Source of the DNA: Paenibacillus silvisoli
GTDB taxonomy: Bacteria; Bacillota; Bacilli; Paenibacillales; Paenibacillaceae
Assembly (NCBI RefSeq): GCF_030866765.1
Contig: NZ_CP133017.1
Coordinates: forward strand, 5,112,501-5,176,500
Length of the DNA stretch: 64,000 bases
Reading direction: 5' to 3'
The first letter of the stretch is position 1. Each line of letters starts with the position of its first letter. Of this stretch, positions 8,034-18,964 are shown one piece after another. Both the position numbers and the translations under genes were made by a program. Under the pieces are notes generated by a model. That model saw nothing but the letters and a program-made list of their open reading frames with translations. It ran no database searches and was not told where the DNA came from.

Positions 8034-9629
8034 TTATTTAGTTGCTTTCCAAGCGTCGATCTGAGACTGCATCTCCGCCAAAATCTTCTCGAGGCCGGCT
8101 TTCTTCAGCTTCTCGTTCATCTTCGGCAGCGTCGCGTCCGGATCGGCAATGCCGGTGATCAGACCCGCATAAAACTCGTCGACCACGGATGCCGTTTGCG
8201 CCAGCTCGCTCTTCACGTTGCTCGGATCGAAGGAGAAGCCGAGCAGCTTGGACGGAATCGCCGCCGCGTTCTTGTCCGGACCTGCCGGATACCATTTCGG
8301 CTGCGTCTCGCTCGTCCGGTAGGAGTTGAACATGTTGCCGTACTCCCAGCCGGAATCCATCCAGTAGCCGGCATTGTCGACTTTCTTAATGAGGTCGTCC
8401 CCGACCTTCGTGTAGTGCTTGCCCTCGATGCCGAAGCTCATCAGGTTGAACAGCTGCGGATCGGAGTAGAGCAGGTTGTAGAACATCATCGCTCTGGCCG
8501 GATCCTTGGACGTGCGGGAGATCGCCGTCATCGTCGCGATGATCGAGCCCGTGCTCATGTAAGGCTTGGAAAATTCGACCGCCGCTACGTTCGCCGCGTC
8601 GCCGCCGCCGAATTTGGCCGCCTGATTCGCCGCCGTATCCGGATTGATGACCGTAAACGTCGACGTTACGTATTTGCCTGCGAGCTCATCCGAGTTCGTA
8701 TCCTTCAGCGTCGAAGCGTCTTTGCGGATGATGCCCTTCTCGTACCATTCATGCATCAGCTTCAGGAAGCCGGTAAATTCCGGCGTTTCGTACAGATTGA
8801 CGACCTTGGAGCTGTCATCGTCGATATGGACGACGCCCGGGTTTTTCTGCGAAAAATATTCGATGCCGAGCGAGCTCCCGAAGTTGCCCATGACATCGGT
8901 ATCGCCTTTTAAGCTGAATGGGAATTTGTCCGTCTCTCCCTGCTTCACCTTTTCCAGGAACGGCGTCAAATCCTGGAGCGTCTTGAATTGATCGGCCTTG
9001 AAGCCGTACTTGTCGAGGAAGCTTTTGTTGATCAGAACGCCCGGCGTACGGGCCAAAACCTGCGTATTTATGATGGCGTACAGCTTGCCCTTCACCTTCG
9101 CCGCGTCCCAGGCGGCCGGCGGCACCTGCTTCAGAATATCCGGTCCATGCTGCTGGAGCAAATCGGTCACGTCGAGGAAGGCGCCCTTGTTCACGTTCTG
9201 CAAATAATCGTTCGTCCAGTTAGAGGTAAAGATCAGGTCGGCCTTCTCGCCGGATGCCGCAATGGCCTGCATTTTCTGATCGTACGTGCCCCAGTCGACG
9301 AGCTGAATGTTCAGCGTCGCGTTGATTTTTTCTTTCGTGATTTTGCTCATCTCGTCCTGCACTTCTTTGGCGTCCGGGAACACGCTCTGCGGCAAATACC
9401 ATGTAATTTCATAGGGCTCGAGCTTGGAAGCTTCATTCGCGGATGTGCCTGCCGCATTATTTGCCGCCGCGGCGTTACCCGCTTTCGCATTGTCCGCATT
9501 TGCGGCCGAATTGGTGCCGCTGTCGTTGGCATTGCCGTTGCCGTTGCTGCCGCAGCCGCTAAGCAGCATACCGGCGGACAGCACCGCCGTCAGTGCTGCC
9601 GTACCTAACTTGAACCCTCTTCTTCTCAT
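8034..9629 (-). CDS. ABC transporter solute-binding lipoprotein (YtcQ type)
   Basis: 531 residues from ATG 9629 (AGGAGGG 8 nt upstream). Signal peptide MRRRGFKLGTAALTAVLS with lipobox LLSGC, then an Asn/Ala-rich linker to about residue 55. Family 1 extracellular binding fold; the C-terminal third (GSIIATMTAISRTSKDPARA, YNLLYSDPQLFNL) fits the DUF3502-type YtcQ/LipO group. Lipid-anchored outside the membrane; ligand is probably an oligosaccharide. Downstream of two permease genes, so the order is permease, permease, binding protein. No ATPase is present; such systems usually share MsmX-like ATPases. Confidence 0.92.
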   Translation of the reverse strand: MRRRGFKLGTAALTAVLSAGMLLSGCGSNGNGNANDSGTNSAANADNAKAGNAAAANNAAGTSANEASKLEPYEITWYLPQSVFPDAKEVQDEMSKITKEKINATLNIQLVDWGTYDQKMQAIAASGEKADLIFTSNWTNDYLQNVNKGAFLDVTDLLQQHGPDILKQVPPAAWDAAKVKGKLYAIINTQVLARTPGVLINKSFLDKYGFKADQFKTLQDLTPFLEKVKQGETDKFPFSLKGDTDVMGNFGSSLGIEYFSQKNPGVVHIDDDSSKVVNLYETPEFTGFLKLMHEWYEKGIIRKDASTLKDTNSDELAGKYVTSTFTVINPDTAANQAAKFGGGDAANVAAVEFSKPYMSTGSIIATMTAISRTSKDPARAMMFYNLLYSDPQLFNLMSFGIEGKHYTKVGDDLIKKVDNAGYWMDSGWEYGNMFNSYRTSETQPKWYPAGPDKNAAAIPSKLLGFSFDPSNVKSELAQTASVVDEFYAGLITGIADPDATLPKMNEKLKKAGLEKILAEMQSQIDAWKATK

Positions 9630-9714
9630 GGAATAACCCTCCTGTGATACCTTTTTATTATCATCCGAGAACGGACCGATAATCCAGCGCAACTTTTCAA
9701 AAGCCCGCCTTGAT

Positions 9715-10605
9715 CTAGCCCTTAACCGCGCCTACCGTCAGCCCTTTGACCAAGTATTTCTGGAAAAACGGAAAGGCGAACAGCATCGGGCCCGCCGCCA
9801 ATATCGCGATCGCCATGCGGGAGGACTCCGTCGGAATCGCGCTGAGGTCGACGCTGATGCCGGCCTGCACGTTTTTCGTCAGAAACTCGATATTGGTCAT
9901 GATCCGGTTCAGGAAAAACTGAAGCGGAATGAGCTTCTCGTTCTGGATATAGAGCATCGCGAGCCACCAGTCGTTCCAGAACGCCAGCGCGTAGAACAGG
10001 CCGATCGTCGCGAGCGCCGGCTTCGAGAGCGGCAGTATCATCCGGACGAAAATGCCGAATTCCGTTGCGCCGTCGATTTTCGCGGATTCGATAATTTCAA
10101 ACGGAAGCCCCTGCATAAAGCCCTTCATCAGCATCGCGAACCACGCGCTGACGCCGTATGGAAGAATGAGCGCCCCTATCGTGTCCTGCAAATGGAGCAC
10201 GTTCGTCATGATCATGTACGACGGCACGAGTCCGGCATTGAACAGCAGCGTGAAGAAGACGAAGAACGTCGTCGCTTGGCTGTACCGGTAATCCTTGCGC
10301 GTCATGACGTAAGCGATCGAAGACGTGAGCAGCAGGCTGAGCGCGGTTCCCAGGGCGGTCACGACGATGGTGATGAAATACGACTGCAGCAGCAGCTTCG
10401 GATTTTGCAGCAGGTACGAGTAAGCGGTGAGCGTAACCCGCTCCGGAATGAGCTGGTAACCGTGCTTGGAAATATCGGCGTCATACGAAAGCGATACCGA
10501 CACCACGTAGAGCAGCGGAAAAATAATGAGAATCGACAGCAGGCTCAGCGTCAGCACGATGGCGATCGGCGTGCCGCCCGGCCTGCCTGCGTTAGTTGCT
10601 TGCAT
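9715..10605 (-). CDS. Carbohydrate ABC transporter permease (LplC/YtcP type)
   Basis: 296 residues, six predicted membrane helices, and the permease EAA loop near residues 185-215 (ESAKIDGATEFGIFVRMILPLSKPAL). Starts at ATG 10605 in a G-rich leader, 14 bp after the stop of the upstream permease. Pairs with the LplB-like partner to import the sugar bound by the lipoprotein at 8034-9629. Confidence 0.92.
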   Translation of the reverse strand: MQATNAGRPGGTPIAIVLTLSLLSILIIFPLLYVVSVSLSYDADISKHGYQLIPERVTLTAYSYLLQNPKLLLQSYFITIVVTALGTALSLLLTSSIAYVMTRKDYRYSQATTFFVFFTLLFNAGLVPSYMIMTNVLHLQDTIGALILPYGVSAWFAMLMKGFMQGLPFEIIESAKIDGATEFGIFVRMILPLSKPALATIGLFYALAFWNDWWLAMLYIQNEKLIPLQFFLNRIMTNIEFLTKNVQAGISVDLSAIPTESSRMAIAILAAGPMLFAFPFFQKYLVKGLTVGAVKG

Positions 10606-10619
10606 CCTCTAGCCCCCCA

Positions 10620-11561
10620 TTAGAACAACGCGTTGTCTTTGCTGTATTTTCGAACGAGCAGGTTGGTCGTCAGCACCAGGACGAGGCCGACAACCGCCTG
10701 GTACAGGCTCGCCGCCGAAGCCATGCCGAGATCGCCGACGACGCGCAGCGACCGGTAGACGTAGGTGTCCATGACGTCGGTCGTCTCGTAGAGCATGCCG
10801 GCATCGCGCGGAATGAAGTAGAACATCCCGAAGTCCGAGTAAAAAATGCGTCCGATGTTCAGCATGACCAGCATCGTAATAAGCGGCGCGATCAGCGGGA
10901 TCGAGATGGTGCGAATTTGCTGAAACCGGGATGCGCCGTCGATCGAAGCCGCCTCGTAGTAGCTGGCGTCGATGGCGATCAAGCCGGTGAAGAAAATGAT
11001 GGCGGTGTAGCCGACGTTCTTCCACAGGTACGTAAGCGTCAGAATGAGCGGCCAGTAGGACGGGTTGCCGTACCAGTCGACGGCCGAACCGCCGAACAGC
11101 TCGAACGCTTTATTCATGACGCCGTAGGTCGGATTCAACAGAATGTAAGTCACGAACCCGACGACGACCCACGACAGAAAATACGGAAAGAACAGAATCG
11201 TTTGAAACAGTTTGACCAGCCTCCTGCTCGCTTCCGCCATCATAAGGCCGACGATGACCGAGCAGAACGTGCCGACGACGATAAAGACGCCGTTCAGCAG
11301 CAGCGTATTGCGCGTAATCCGCCATGCATCCTGGGAGTTGAAGAAGAACTTGAAATTGTTGAGGCCTGACCACGCGCTGCCCCAAATGCCGTCGGCGTAA
11401 TTGATGTCTTTGAACGCGATCACGACGCCGAACAGCGGCAGGTAATAGAAAATAAAGACGACGATGATCGCGGGCAGGCTGATCAGCAGCAAGCTCCTGC
11501 CGCTGACGAGATGCTTGTACTCCCGCTTGAGCGCGGATCGATATCGGACTCCCTTGCTCAT
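10620..11561 (-). CDS. Carbohydrate ABC transporter permease (LplB type)
   Basis: 313 residues; ATG 11561 with AAAGGAGGAG upstream. Six predicted membrane helices, N-terminal region YYLPLFGVVIAFKDINY typical of LplB, and an EAA loop YYEAASIDGASRFQQIRTI. First gene of the transporter set. The leader (11562-11700) has only weak promoter matches, suggesting activator dependence; the regulators at 13753-17336 are candidates but are separated by the sulfhydrylase gene. Confidence 0.92.
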   Translation of the reverse strand: MSKGVRYRSALKREYKHLVSGRSLLLISLPAIIVVFIFYYLPLFGVVIAFKDINYADGIWGSAWSGLNNFKFFFNSQDAWRITRNTLLLNGVFIVVGTFCSVIVGLMMAEASRRLVKLFQTILFFPYFLSWVVVGFVTYILLNPTYGVMNKAFELFGGSAVDWYGNPSYWPLILTLTYLWKNVGYTAIIFFTGLIAIDASYYEAASIDGASRFQQIRTISIPLIAPLITMLVMLNIGRIFYSDFGMFYFIPRDAGMLYETTDVMDTYVYRSLRVVGDLGMASAASLYQAVVGLVLVLTTNLLVRKYSKDNALF

Positions 11562-11707
11562 GTGCTCCTCCTTTTTGCGGCTGTGCCGTTTACGCTTCTG
11601 AGCATAAGCGGTGCCGCCGCATCCGCGAAACTGCTCATTTTTGCGGGGTCAAAAAAGCACTGTACGATTCGCAAACCGGCCTAAAACCGACTGTACTAAA
11701 ATGAAAA

Positions 11708-11735
11708 AAGCCATCAATCCCCAGGATTGACGGCA
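11708..11735 (-). terminator. Second of two tandem terminators after the sulfhydrylase gene
   Basis: Stem GCC-TCAATCC / GGATTGA-GGC with a CCAG loop, followed on the minus strand by TTTTTTCATTTT. It backs up the hairpin at 11758-11788. Confidence 0.6.
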
Positions 11736-11757
11736 CTTTCGCGTGTCGGCAGGCATG

Positions 11758-11788
11758 CAAAAAGAGATACCGGTTAAAGGTATCTCTC
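11758..11788 (-). terminator. Terminator of O-acetylhomoserine sulfhydrylase gene
   Basis: Perfect 9-bp stem AGAGATACC/GGTATCTCT with a 7-nt loop and a T-run on the minus strand, 17 nt after the gene's stop codon. Confidence 0.8.
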
Positions 11789-11804
11789 GTGTTGCAGCGA
11801 ATGA

Positions 11805-13202
<1,398 letters not shown>

Positions 13203-13284
13203 TTACAAGATGAAATTGGTAGATTTATCCTCGAGGCAATTCATATAGCCGAGTCCGGTTCGCAACTATCCAATTGATAGATTA

Positions 13285-13457
13285 TATACGATATTTCATA
13301 CACGACTCCGCGATTTTCGTTCTGTTTCCGTTACTTTATACGAAATATCATACATATTAAGCGTTGCACTCATTCAATTCGCTGATTTTATACGTTATTT
13401 CATACAAAATGCCCAATGTCAGCGCCTATTCTGCTATTGAATACGAAAAATCATACA
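13285..13457. repeat. 52-bp-period array with TATACGAAATATCATACA core, locus 1
   Basis: Four near-palindromic 18-mers starting at 13285, 13337, 13389 and 13440 (steps 52, 52, 51). Core consensus is TATACGAWATWTCATACA. The intervening about 34 nt are not conserved. The same core and period recur at 60606-60827. Confidence 0.85.
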
Positions 13458-13507
13458 CGCTCTCCATGAGCAAGCACTTTCTACCGCTCGTGCCACGACT
13501 CTCGCGG

Positions 13508-13693
13508 CTAACGAATCCTACAGCGCTTATTTAGCCAAAATCGGCCTCTCCGCCGCGCTAACGAACTCAGGAAGCGTTATTTGGCCGAAATGGGCTGATT
13601 TGTGCTCGCTTTTGAGTAAATAAGGCGTCTGAGGTTCGTTAGAGTTGCAAATACGCGAAATTAGCCGAAATAAGATCGCCTGAGTTCGTTAGC
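13508..13693. repeat. CTAACGAACTCAGG interspersed repeat, two direct and two inverted copies
   Basis: Direct copies at 13508-13541 and 13558-13591 (consensus CTAACGAACTCAGGAAGC then TTATTTGGCCGAAAT); inverted copies at about 13612-13643 and 13661-13693. Direct copies are 50 bp apart, and so are the inverted ones, so the region can fold into a large stem. Confidence 0.75.
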
Positions 13694-13752
13694 CGTGCTA
13701 AGTGAGCGTTTGGCAGCCAACGGCCAGTGCAGCCATGCATCCGTATTCCCCC

Positions 13753-16085
13753 CTACGATTTCGAGCGACCCGCGATATACTCGCGCGGCGTCATGCCGTG
13801 TTTGGCCTTGAACAGCTTGTAGAAGTAGCTCTCGTTCTCGATGCCGACCCGGCGCATGATGTCCTGGATGCTCAGCTTCGAATTTTCCATCCACTCCACC
13901 GCCTTCGCCAGCCGAACCTGATTAATGTACTCCGGCACGGACATGCCGAAATGCTCCTTGGCGATCTGCTCAGCTTGTAGGCGGAAAGCTTCATCATGTC
14001 CGAAATATCGGCAGCCGACAGCGACGAGTCAAAATAGTTCGAGTCGATAAACGCCTTGATCGTCTCGGCGGCCACTTGATTGCCTTCGGCAGCGGCCGAT
14101 TTCCCCTCGCTCGCGATCGCCCGTACCGCCTCTAGCAGCCGCTCCTCGAACTGCTCCGCCGTCTCTTCCTCCGCCAGCTCCCGGCCGAGCAGATTGGCAT
14201 GGATCAGAATCGGCTCCCTGCGCGTCCGGTTCATCTCAAAGACGGCTTTCTTGAGCTGATGCACCACCTGCATCCCGGCCAGCAAAATATCGCCGTAATC
14301 CAGCTTCCGAAGCTGCCGGAACAGCTCGCGAAGCTTCTCCTCGCTCTTCTCCGCGTCGCCCTTCTTGACCGTCTCGATGAATTTTCCCGTCTGCTCCAGC
14401 ACCTGCTCGATATCGATTCGGCCTGCCTGCGACTCGATGTCGCCTTGCGTGATGATCGAGCCATGACCGAGCGCATAGCGATAAGAGCTGTTCGCGAACG
14501 TGTGGCTGTAAGTGGCAGCGATGGCGGCGTAGGTGTCGATCGGCTCGCTGACCGAAGCCGAGAAGGACAGGTGATAGTGCTCGGCAATATAGCTCTGCGC
14601 TTCCTTCAACAGCTGCACCACCTCGCCCGCTTCCCCTCCAATCTCCAGGTTGAGCAATATCGTAAACGAATCGTCCTTCATATCCACCGTTTGCAGCACG
14701 AACGACCTTCCGATAACCTCCGTCGTAATATTCGCGATGGCAAACCGAAGCAGTTCCCGCTCGACGAGACTCCTCGTCATAAACGATTTATAGCGGTCGA
14801 TGCGCAGCACGCACAGCAGGAACGGCTTGTCCACCGAAAACGCGGGATTGAGCGAACGAAGCGCTTCATCGAATGCCGCGCCGCTCATGCCGAAGCTGTC
14901 GACGAGGAGTCTTTTTAAAAAATAAAGCTTCATAATGCCGGTATTGTTGTTTTTCTCCAAACTATACTCGTACAGCTGCTCCCTCGACTTCCGGTACACC
15001 TCGGTCAAATAGGAGAACTCGTCCTGCGCGCCCGTCAATCCGGAGTTCCCGCCGGACGTTTGCTCCAGCAGCCTTTTCACCGGACTGTAAATGCCTCTGG
15101 AAACGGATAGCGTGAGCAGCAGCGCGGCGGCGAAGATCACCAGCGTAATCACCACGATCGTGTCCAGCAGCTGCATAAGATTCGCGTACGCTTCCTTGTA
15201 CGGCTTGGCGTCGAGCAGCGTCCAGCCGGTCTTCTCGAGCCGGATGTAGGAGACGATATATTTCTCGCCATCGATCTTGCGCATGAAGAAGCCGGACTCC
15301 GGTGCGGCTCCATCGCCTCTTTCCTCATAAGCCTGTCTAACTTCGCTTGCGAACGGAGACGCCACTACCGGGTTGGCCGGGTCGGTCTCAATCAGTCCGT
15401 TCTCGCTGTCCAGGATATAGAGCTCGCTGCGCACGCCGGCGTCGATCTGGTTAATCGCCCGGATATTTTCCACGAGCCAGTCCAGTTTGATGTTCAGAAT
15501 AACCGCGCCATCCATTCGGTTTTCGCGATCCGTCGTCTCGTACATGACATAGCTTAACACCGTATTCGCGGTACCGTCCGCGCGTCGATCCGCCGCTTCC
15601 GAGCTGCTGCGCACGATCGCCTTGAGAATCGGAATGCTCCCGTAGCCCTGCAGCGCCTTGTCCAGTTTTTCGTCCTTATGGTATAAATCGCCGAGCGTCG
15701 AATAATACAGCTTTTTATGATTGTTATAGATGTAGATCGATTGAATAAACGGATTGTTCGCCACGATCGTCGCGTTCAGCTTGTTGATCACGTTCAAATG
15801 CTCGTACGTTTCTTCGTCGTTTAAGTACATCAGCGCCTTCACGTCATTGCTGCCGTAGGTAGAAAGCGTAATGTTGCGGATCATCGTATCCAGGTAATCG
15901 ATATTGTACTTCATTTGCGACAGAACTTTCCGGCTGTTCTCGTATTCGCTTTTGAACACTTTATTTTCGACGTTGACGTAGACAAGCGCGGAGAAAGAGA
16001 CGACGATCAGCAAAATAATGCCGGTCATCCACAAAAAAATACGCAGCAAATATTTCTTCTCTTGAAAACGCCGCATGAGCCCCAT
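13753..16085 (-). pseudogene. Membrane-anchored AraC-type regulator, frameshifted in the DNA-binding domain
   Basis: The main frame runs 16085-13872: TM1 about residues 14-36, a Cache-like extracellular sensor, TM2 about 290-312, a cytoplasmic linker, then the start of an AraC HTH (SAADISDMMKLSAYKLS). The reading frame then shifts and the remaining HTH (EHFGMSVPEYINQVRLAKA, GIENESYFYKLFKAKHGMTP) continues in another frame to 13753. One missing base near 13964-13971 would restore a full domain. Otherwise intact, so it may be a recent mutation or a sequencing error. The start chosen is ATG 16085 (GGGATGG 9 nt upstream), 15 bp after the upstream regulator. YesN/YtdP-like sugar-operon activators have this architecture. 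Confidence 0.85.
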
Positions 16086-16100
16086 GTGCAAGCACCATCC

Positions 16101-17336
16101 CTAGTAGTCTATCTTCGCATGCCGGACCGAGCTGCCGTAGTAGATTTCCGCTTTGCATAGCTGCCCGGCAACCGCGGTACGATGCTCGCCCCGCGCTTCT
16201 TCGGACGCCCGCAGCAGCTGCAACGCCGCGCTTCTGCCCATCTCATAGAAAGGCTGGTTGGCCCCGGTGATATCCCGCTTCAGCCTCTCATTCAGGCTTT
16301 GCGCGTCATAGGTAACGAGCGAAATATCCGCCGGAACGCGCAGCTGAAGCCGTTCCAGCGCCGCAAGCGCCGCTTCGGCAATCTGATCGTTCGCAGCAAA
16401 TATAGCCGTGTACCGCTTCGCACGGAGGCTTAGCTCCAGACGCTCGACGAAGGAGGCGTACTCATCGGCGAAATTTTCAAATCGGGTCGGGATGCAGATG
16501 TCGTAGTCCGGTTCGAAAGGCATGCCTGACTCCAGGCAAGCCTGCCGCACGCCGAGAAGCCGCTCGTAAAATGTGCTGAGATCCGAATTGCGGATGAAGG
16601 CGATGCGGCGATGGCCGTGAGCGAGGAGCAGCTTCGCAAGGGTATACGCGCCGGCAGCGTTGTCGCTCGTCACGAACGGAATGTCGGCATGCCAGACGCG
16701 CCTGTCCAGAAATACCGCCGGTACGCCGCTCTCTGCCAGCTTCTCGTACAGCTGCTTGCGCGATTCATCCTGCACGCCATCGACAGGGCATAGAATAATG
16801 CCGCTCACCCGCCGCGCGATCGCGTCATTCACGAACGCATCCAGCTGTTCCGGGCTGGCGGTTTCGCTGCTGCTCAACAACCTGAAGCCCCTCGGCAGCA
16901 GCGCATCCTCGATGCCGCGGAACGCGGCCGACCACAGCGGATGATTCGCGCCGATGACCGCGGCCGCAACGACGCACCGGACGGGGCTGCGGGGATCGGT
17001 GCTGTCGCCGATGAAAAGGGAGCTGCTAGCTGTACCGCTGCCATCGGATCCGCCTAGCGTGCGGTCGTTGCCAGATTCCCCGGCCGCGAATAATGCGCCG
17101 CCGATTGCGCCTGCACCATCCGCCAAGTAGGTCCCGCGGCGGTTATCCCGCGTGAGCAGGCCTTCCCCGCACAGCTCCTTGATCGCCTTTTCCACCGTAT
17201 TGACGCTGGCTCCGTAGGCTCCCGCCAAATTACGGCTCGAAGGCAGACGCGAAGCCCCTTGCCACTCTTTATTTTGTATGCGCTTTCGCAAATCTTCCTT
17301 AATAAGGTGATACGGGTATGCAGACAGCCTCTTCAC
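16101..17336 (-). CDS. GntR-type HTH fused to LacI-type sugar-binding domain (AraR-like architecture)
   Basis: 411 residues. Residues 1-75 form a GntR winged helix (RLPSSRNLAGAYGASVNTVEKA), then a Gly/Ser-rich linker, then from about 115 a periplasmic-binding-protein-like effector domain of LacI/GalR type (VVAAAVIGANHPLWSAAFRGI, HGHRRIAFIRNSDLSTFYERL). This order is that of Bacillus AraR, a sugar-responsive repressor. GTG start at 17336; the ribosome site is weak. Forms a two-gene unit with the frameshifted AraC regulator. Target genes are unknown. Confidence 0.88.
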   Translation of the reverse strand: MKRLSAYPYHLIKEDLRKRIQNKEWQGASRLPSSRNLAGAYGASVNTVEKAIKELCGEGLLTRDNRRGTYLADGAGAIGGALFAAGESGNDRTLGGSDGSGTASSSLFIGDSTDPRSPVRCVVAAAVIGANHPLWSAAFRGIEDALLPRGFRLLSSSETASPEQLDAFVNDAIARRVSGIILCPVDGVQDESRKQLYEKLAESGVPAVFLDRRVWHADIPFVTSDNAAGAYTLAKLLLAHGHRRIAFIRNSDLSTFYERLLGVRQACLESGMPFEPDYDICIPTRFENFADEYASFVERLELSLRAKRYTAIFAANDQIAEAALAALERLQLRVPADISLVTYDAQSLNERLKRDITGANQPFYEMGRSAALQLLRASEEARGEHRTAVAGQLCKAEIYYGSSVRHAKIDY

Positions 17337-17560
17337 CCTCGATCCATCATATTAGCTTGACTATATGCCATCTGTATCAACTGTGTCAATCTACTAAAAT
17401 AATAGGCTTGTCCGTTCGAATCGGAATACGTGACGGGCAGGAAGTGGGACCTCTTCCCGCCGCTTTCTTGCAGCAGGGCAATTCGTAGGGAGCGCATGCC
17501 GGCCGTTGCTCATGGTGGCTGAACTCCCGCTGTGCCGCTGCTTCTTGGCGCTGCTTCTCT

Positions 17561-17839
17561 TTACGTCTGCTGCTCGTACGCAAGCTGATGGCCATCCTCG
17601 AACCCTTTTGCGAAGCCGAGGTTATAGCCTTGATTATAGGCAATGTCGAATGCCCGGTTGTAGCGGTAACGGTTGACGTCCTTCTTCTTGGTCCTCTTTT
17701 GCTTGCGCGTGGAGGTTTTGCCTGCGGAGCCTGACTTCGTGCTTTTGCGTTTCGTGCCGAACGCGGGGGCAGTGGATTTCTTAAAGCCGGTCGGCTTCCG
17801 GGTAATTTGCTTGCCGCTGATCGTCGCTGGAATGATCAC
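17561..17839 (-). CDS. Small basic protein with GYNLGFAKGFEDG motif
   Basis: 92 residues from GTG 17839, with AGGAGG 8 nt upstream; a longer frame to 17878 has no better site. The middle is Lys/Arg/Ser/Thr-rich and probably disordered (residues 10-55). The C-terminus is RAFDIAYNQGYNLGFAKGFE then DGHQLAYEQQT. The G-Y-x2-G-x3-G pattern also follows basic stretches at the N-termini of several glycosyltransferases here. No enzyme domain. Last gene of the minus-strand glycosyltransferase operon; a short GTTTGAC/GTCAAAC hairpin lies just upstream. No known family recognised. Confidence 0.7.
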   Translation of the reverse strand: MIIPATISGKQITRKPTGFKKSTAPAFGTKRKSTKSGSAGKTSTRKQKRTKKKDVNRYRYNRAFDIAYNQGYNLGFAKGFEDGHQLAYEQQT

Positions 17840-17893
17840 GTTCCGTTCCTCCTGTAATAGGGTGTTTGACGGAGTCAAACTCTCTCCGCTAAC

Positions 17894-18190
17894 TTATGAT
17901 TTACGATGCACGCCGATGGCTGCGGCCGCATGCAGCCATGGCTCGGAAGGCCGTGCGGCACCGCGGCGCCTTTGGCGTTGACTGCGCTCCATCGCGATCG
18001 TCATCGCCGTCAAGGTGTGCTGCATCGCCTCAAGCCGCGTCATGTTGCGCCGGATCTCATGAGCCAAGCCCGGTGCCCGCTGCGCCTCATCCGCAACGCT
18101 GTTCAGGATTCGCGCGACCGCCTGCTGGCTGCGGGAGAGAGCTGCAAGGAGCTCCATGCGAACCTCCAGCTCCTTGCGGCTGACGGTCAT
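17894..18190 (-). CDS. Small helical protein of unknown function
   Basis: 98 residues. Residues 1-70 are predicted all alpha-helical with coiled-coil-like spacing (ELEVRMELLAALSRSQQAVA, LEAMQHTLTAMTIAMERSQ); the tail is Arg-rich. The ATG at 18190 overlaps the upstream stop by 4 bases (ATGA), so translation is coupled. It resembles the two genes upstream (SRSQ.QLARVLEAK-like segments), suggesting one small family. No function known. Confidence 0.7.
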   Translation of the reverse strand: MTVSRKELEVRMELLAALSRSQQAVARILNSVADEAQRAPGLAHEIRRNMTRLEAMQHTLTAMTIAMERSQRQRRRGAARPSEPWLHAAAAIGVHRKS

Positions 18191-18543
18191 TGCGGCTTCA
18201 CGCCCATATCGAAGTTCCCGCCGAGCATGTTGTCCAGTCCGTTCATCGGACCTCCCCCCATGCCCATATCGTCGAGTTGGCGCAGCGCAGCCCTCAGCAC
18301 ATGGGTCATCCCGTGGTTCAGCTTCGCGAGCCCGTCGATCACCTCGACCAGCTGTTCATGCACATGGATCGCGGATTTCAGCTGATCCTGATGATCCTGA
18401 AACGTATCCGCCGTCACATGGTTTAACAGCCAGGAGCGCACCTTCTCCGCCTCAACCGCCTTCGCTTCCAAAATCATCGCCACATTCCACTGCACTTTGG
18501 CGGAGGCGTCCAGCATCCTGATATAAGCTGTTTCCCGACTCAT
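18187..18543 (-). CDS. Small helical protein of unknown function, Gly/Met-rich tail
   Basis: 118 residues from ATG 18543 (GCGGAG 7 nt upstream); the longer frame to 18594 overlaps the neighbour and is less likely. Mostly alpha-helical, with KVQWNVAMILEAKAVEAEKV and a C-terminal LDDMGMGGGPMNGLDNMLGG segment of low complexity. Middle of three consecutive similar small genes inside the glycosyltransferase operon. Function unknown; a structural or scaffold role is a guess. Confidence 0.7.
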   Translation of the reverse strand: MSRETAYIRMLDASAKVQWNVAMILEAKAVEAEKVRSWLLNHVTADTFQDHQDQLKSAIHVHEQLVEVIDGLAKLNHGMTHVLRAALRQLDDMGMGGGPMNGLDNMLGGNFDMGVKPQ

Positions 18544-18568
18544 CGCTTCTCCGCTTCCTTTCCTCCGC

Positions 18569-18862
18569 CTATTCTTCGTTGTACTCCGGAACATCGAACT
18601 CTTTCATGACAGCCGAAATCGTAAGCGCGAGCGACTCTTGAAGCTCGGCAATGCTGTGCAAATAAGCGACAACGTTCTTCGTCATCAGATGCGAGTTGTC
18701 CATCAGCTCATTCACGCCGCCGAAGCCCGGATGCGTATCCGGTAGAGCGTGCACGATTTGCGCCATGCGGACCGCCACATGCCGCTTCGCCTCCAAGACG
18801 CGCGCCAGCTGCTCCTGGGAACGAGACATATGTTCAATCATTTCGGTTACGATATGCTGCAT
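18569..18862 (-). CDS. Small helical protein of unknown function
   Basis: 97 residues from ATG 18862 with GAGGAGGGATCAC upstream; extension to 18937 is unsupported. Helical throughout: HIVTEMIEHMSRSQEQLARV, VAYLHSIAELQESLALTISA. The HMSRSQEQLARVLEAK segment parallels ALSRSQQAVARIL in the gene at 17894, which argues for common ancestry. The 3' end is acidic (DVPEYNEE). Located 102 bp downstream of a GT2 gene. No domain recognised. Confidence 0.7.
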   Translation of the reverse strand: MQHIVTEMIEHMSRSQEQLARVLEAKRHVAVRMAQIVHALPDTHPGFGGVNELMDNSHLMTKNVVAYLHSIAELQESLALTISAVMKEFDVPEYNEE

Positions 18863-18964
18863 GACGCGTGATCCCTCCTCTACCCTGCGCAGCTGGGAAT
18901 CGATCTCCAAATAGCATATGCGCCGCCCGCTCCGCATGGCACAGCCAAGGCGTGATCCAACCCC

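Noticed and set aside
13285..13457. CRISPR array
   Set aside because: Core is only about 18 nt, copies are degenerate, and the second locus has related intervals; no cas genes nearby.
17386..17643. 85-aa minus-strand open frame downstream of the small basic protein
   Set aside because: Overlaps the 92-aa gene in another frame and lacks a ribosome site; a weak GC-rich hairpin near 17428-17463 has no T-run, so it was not called a terminator.
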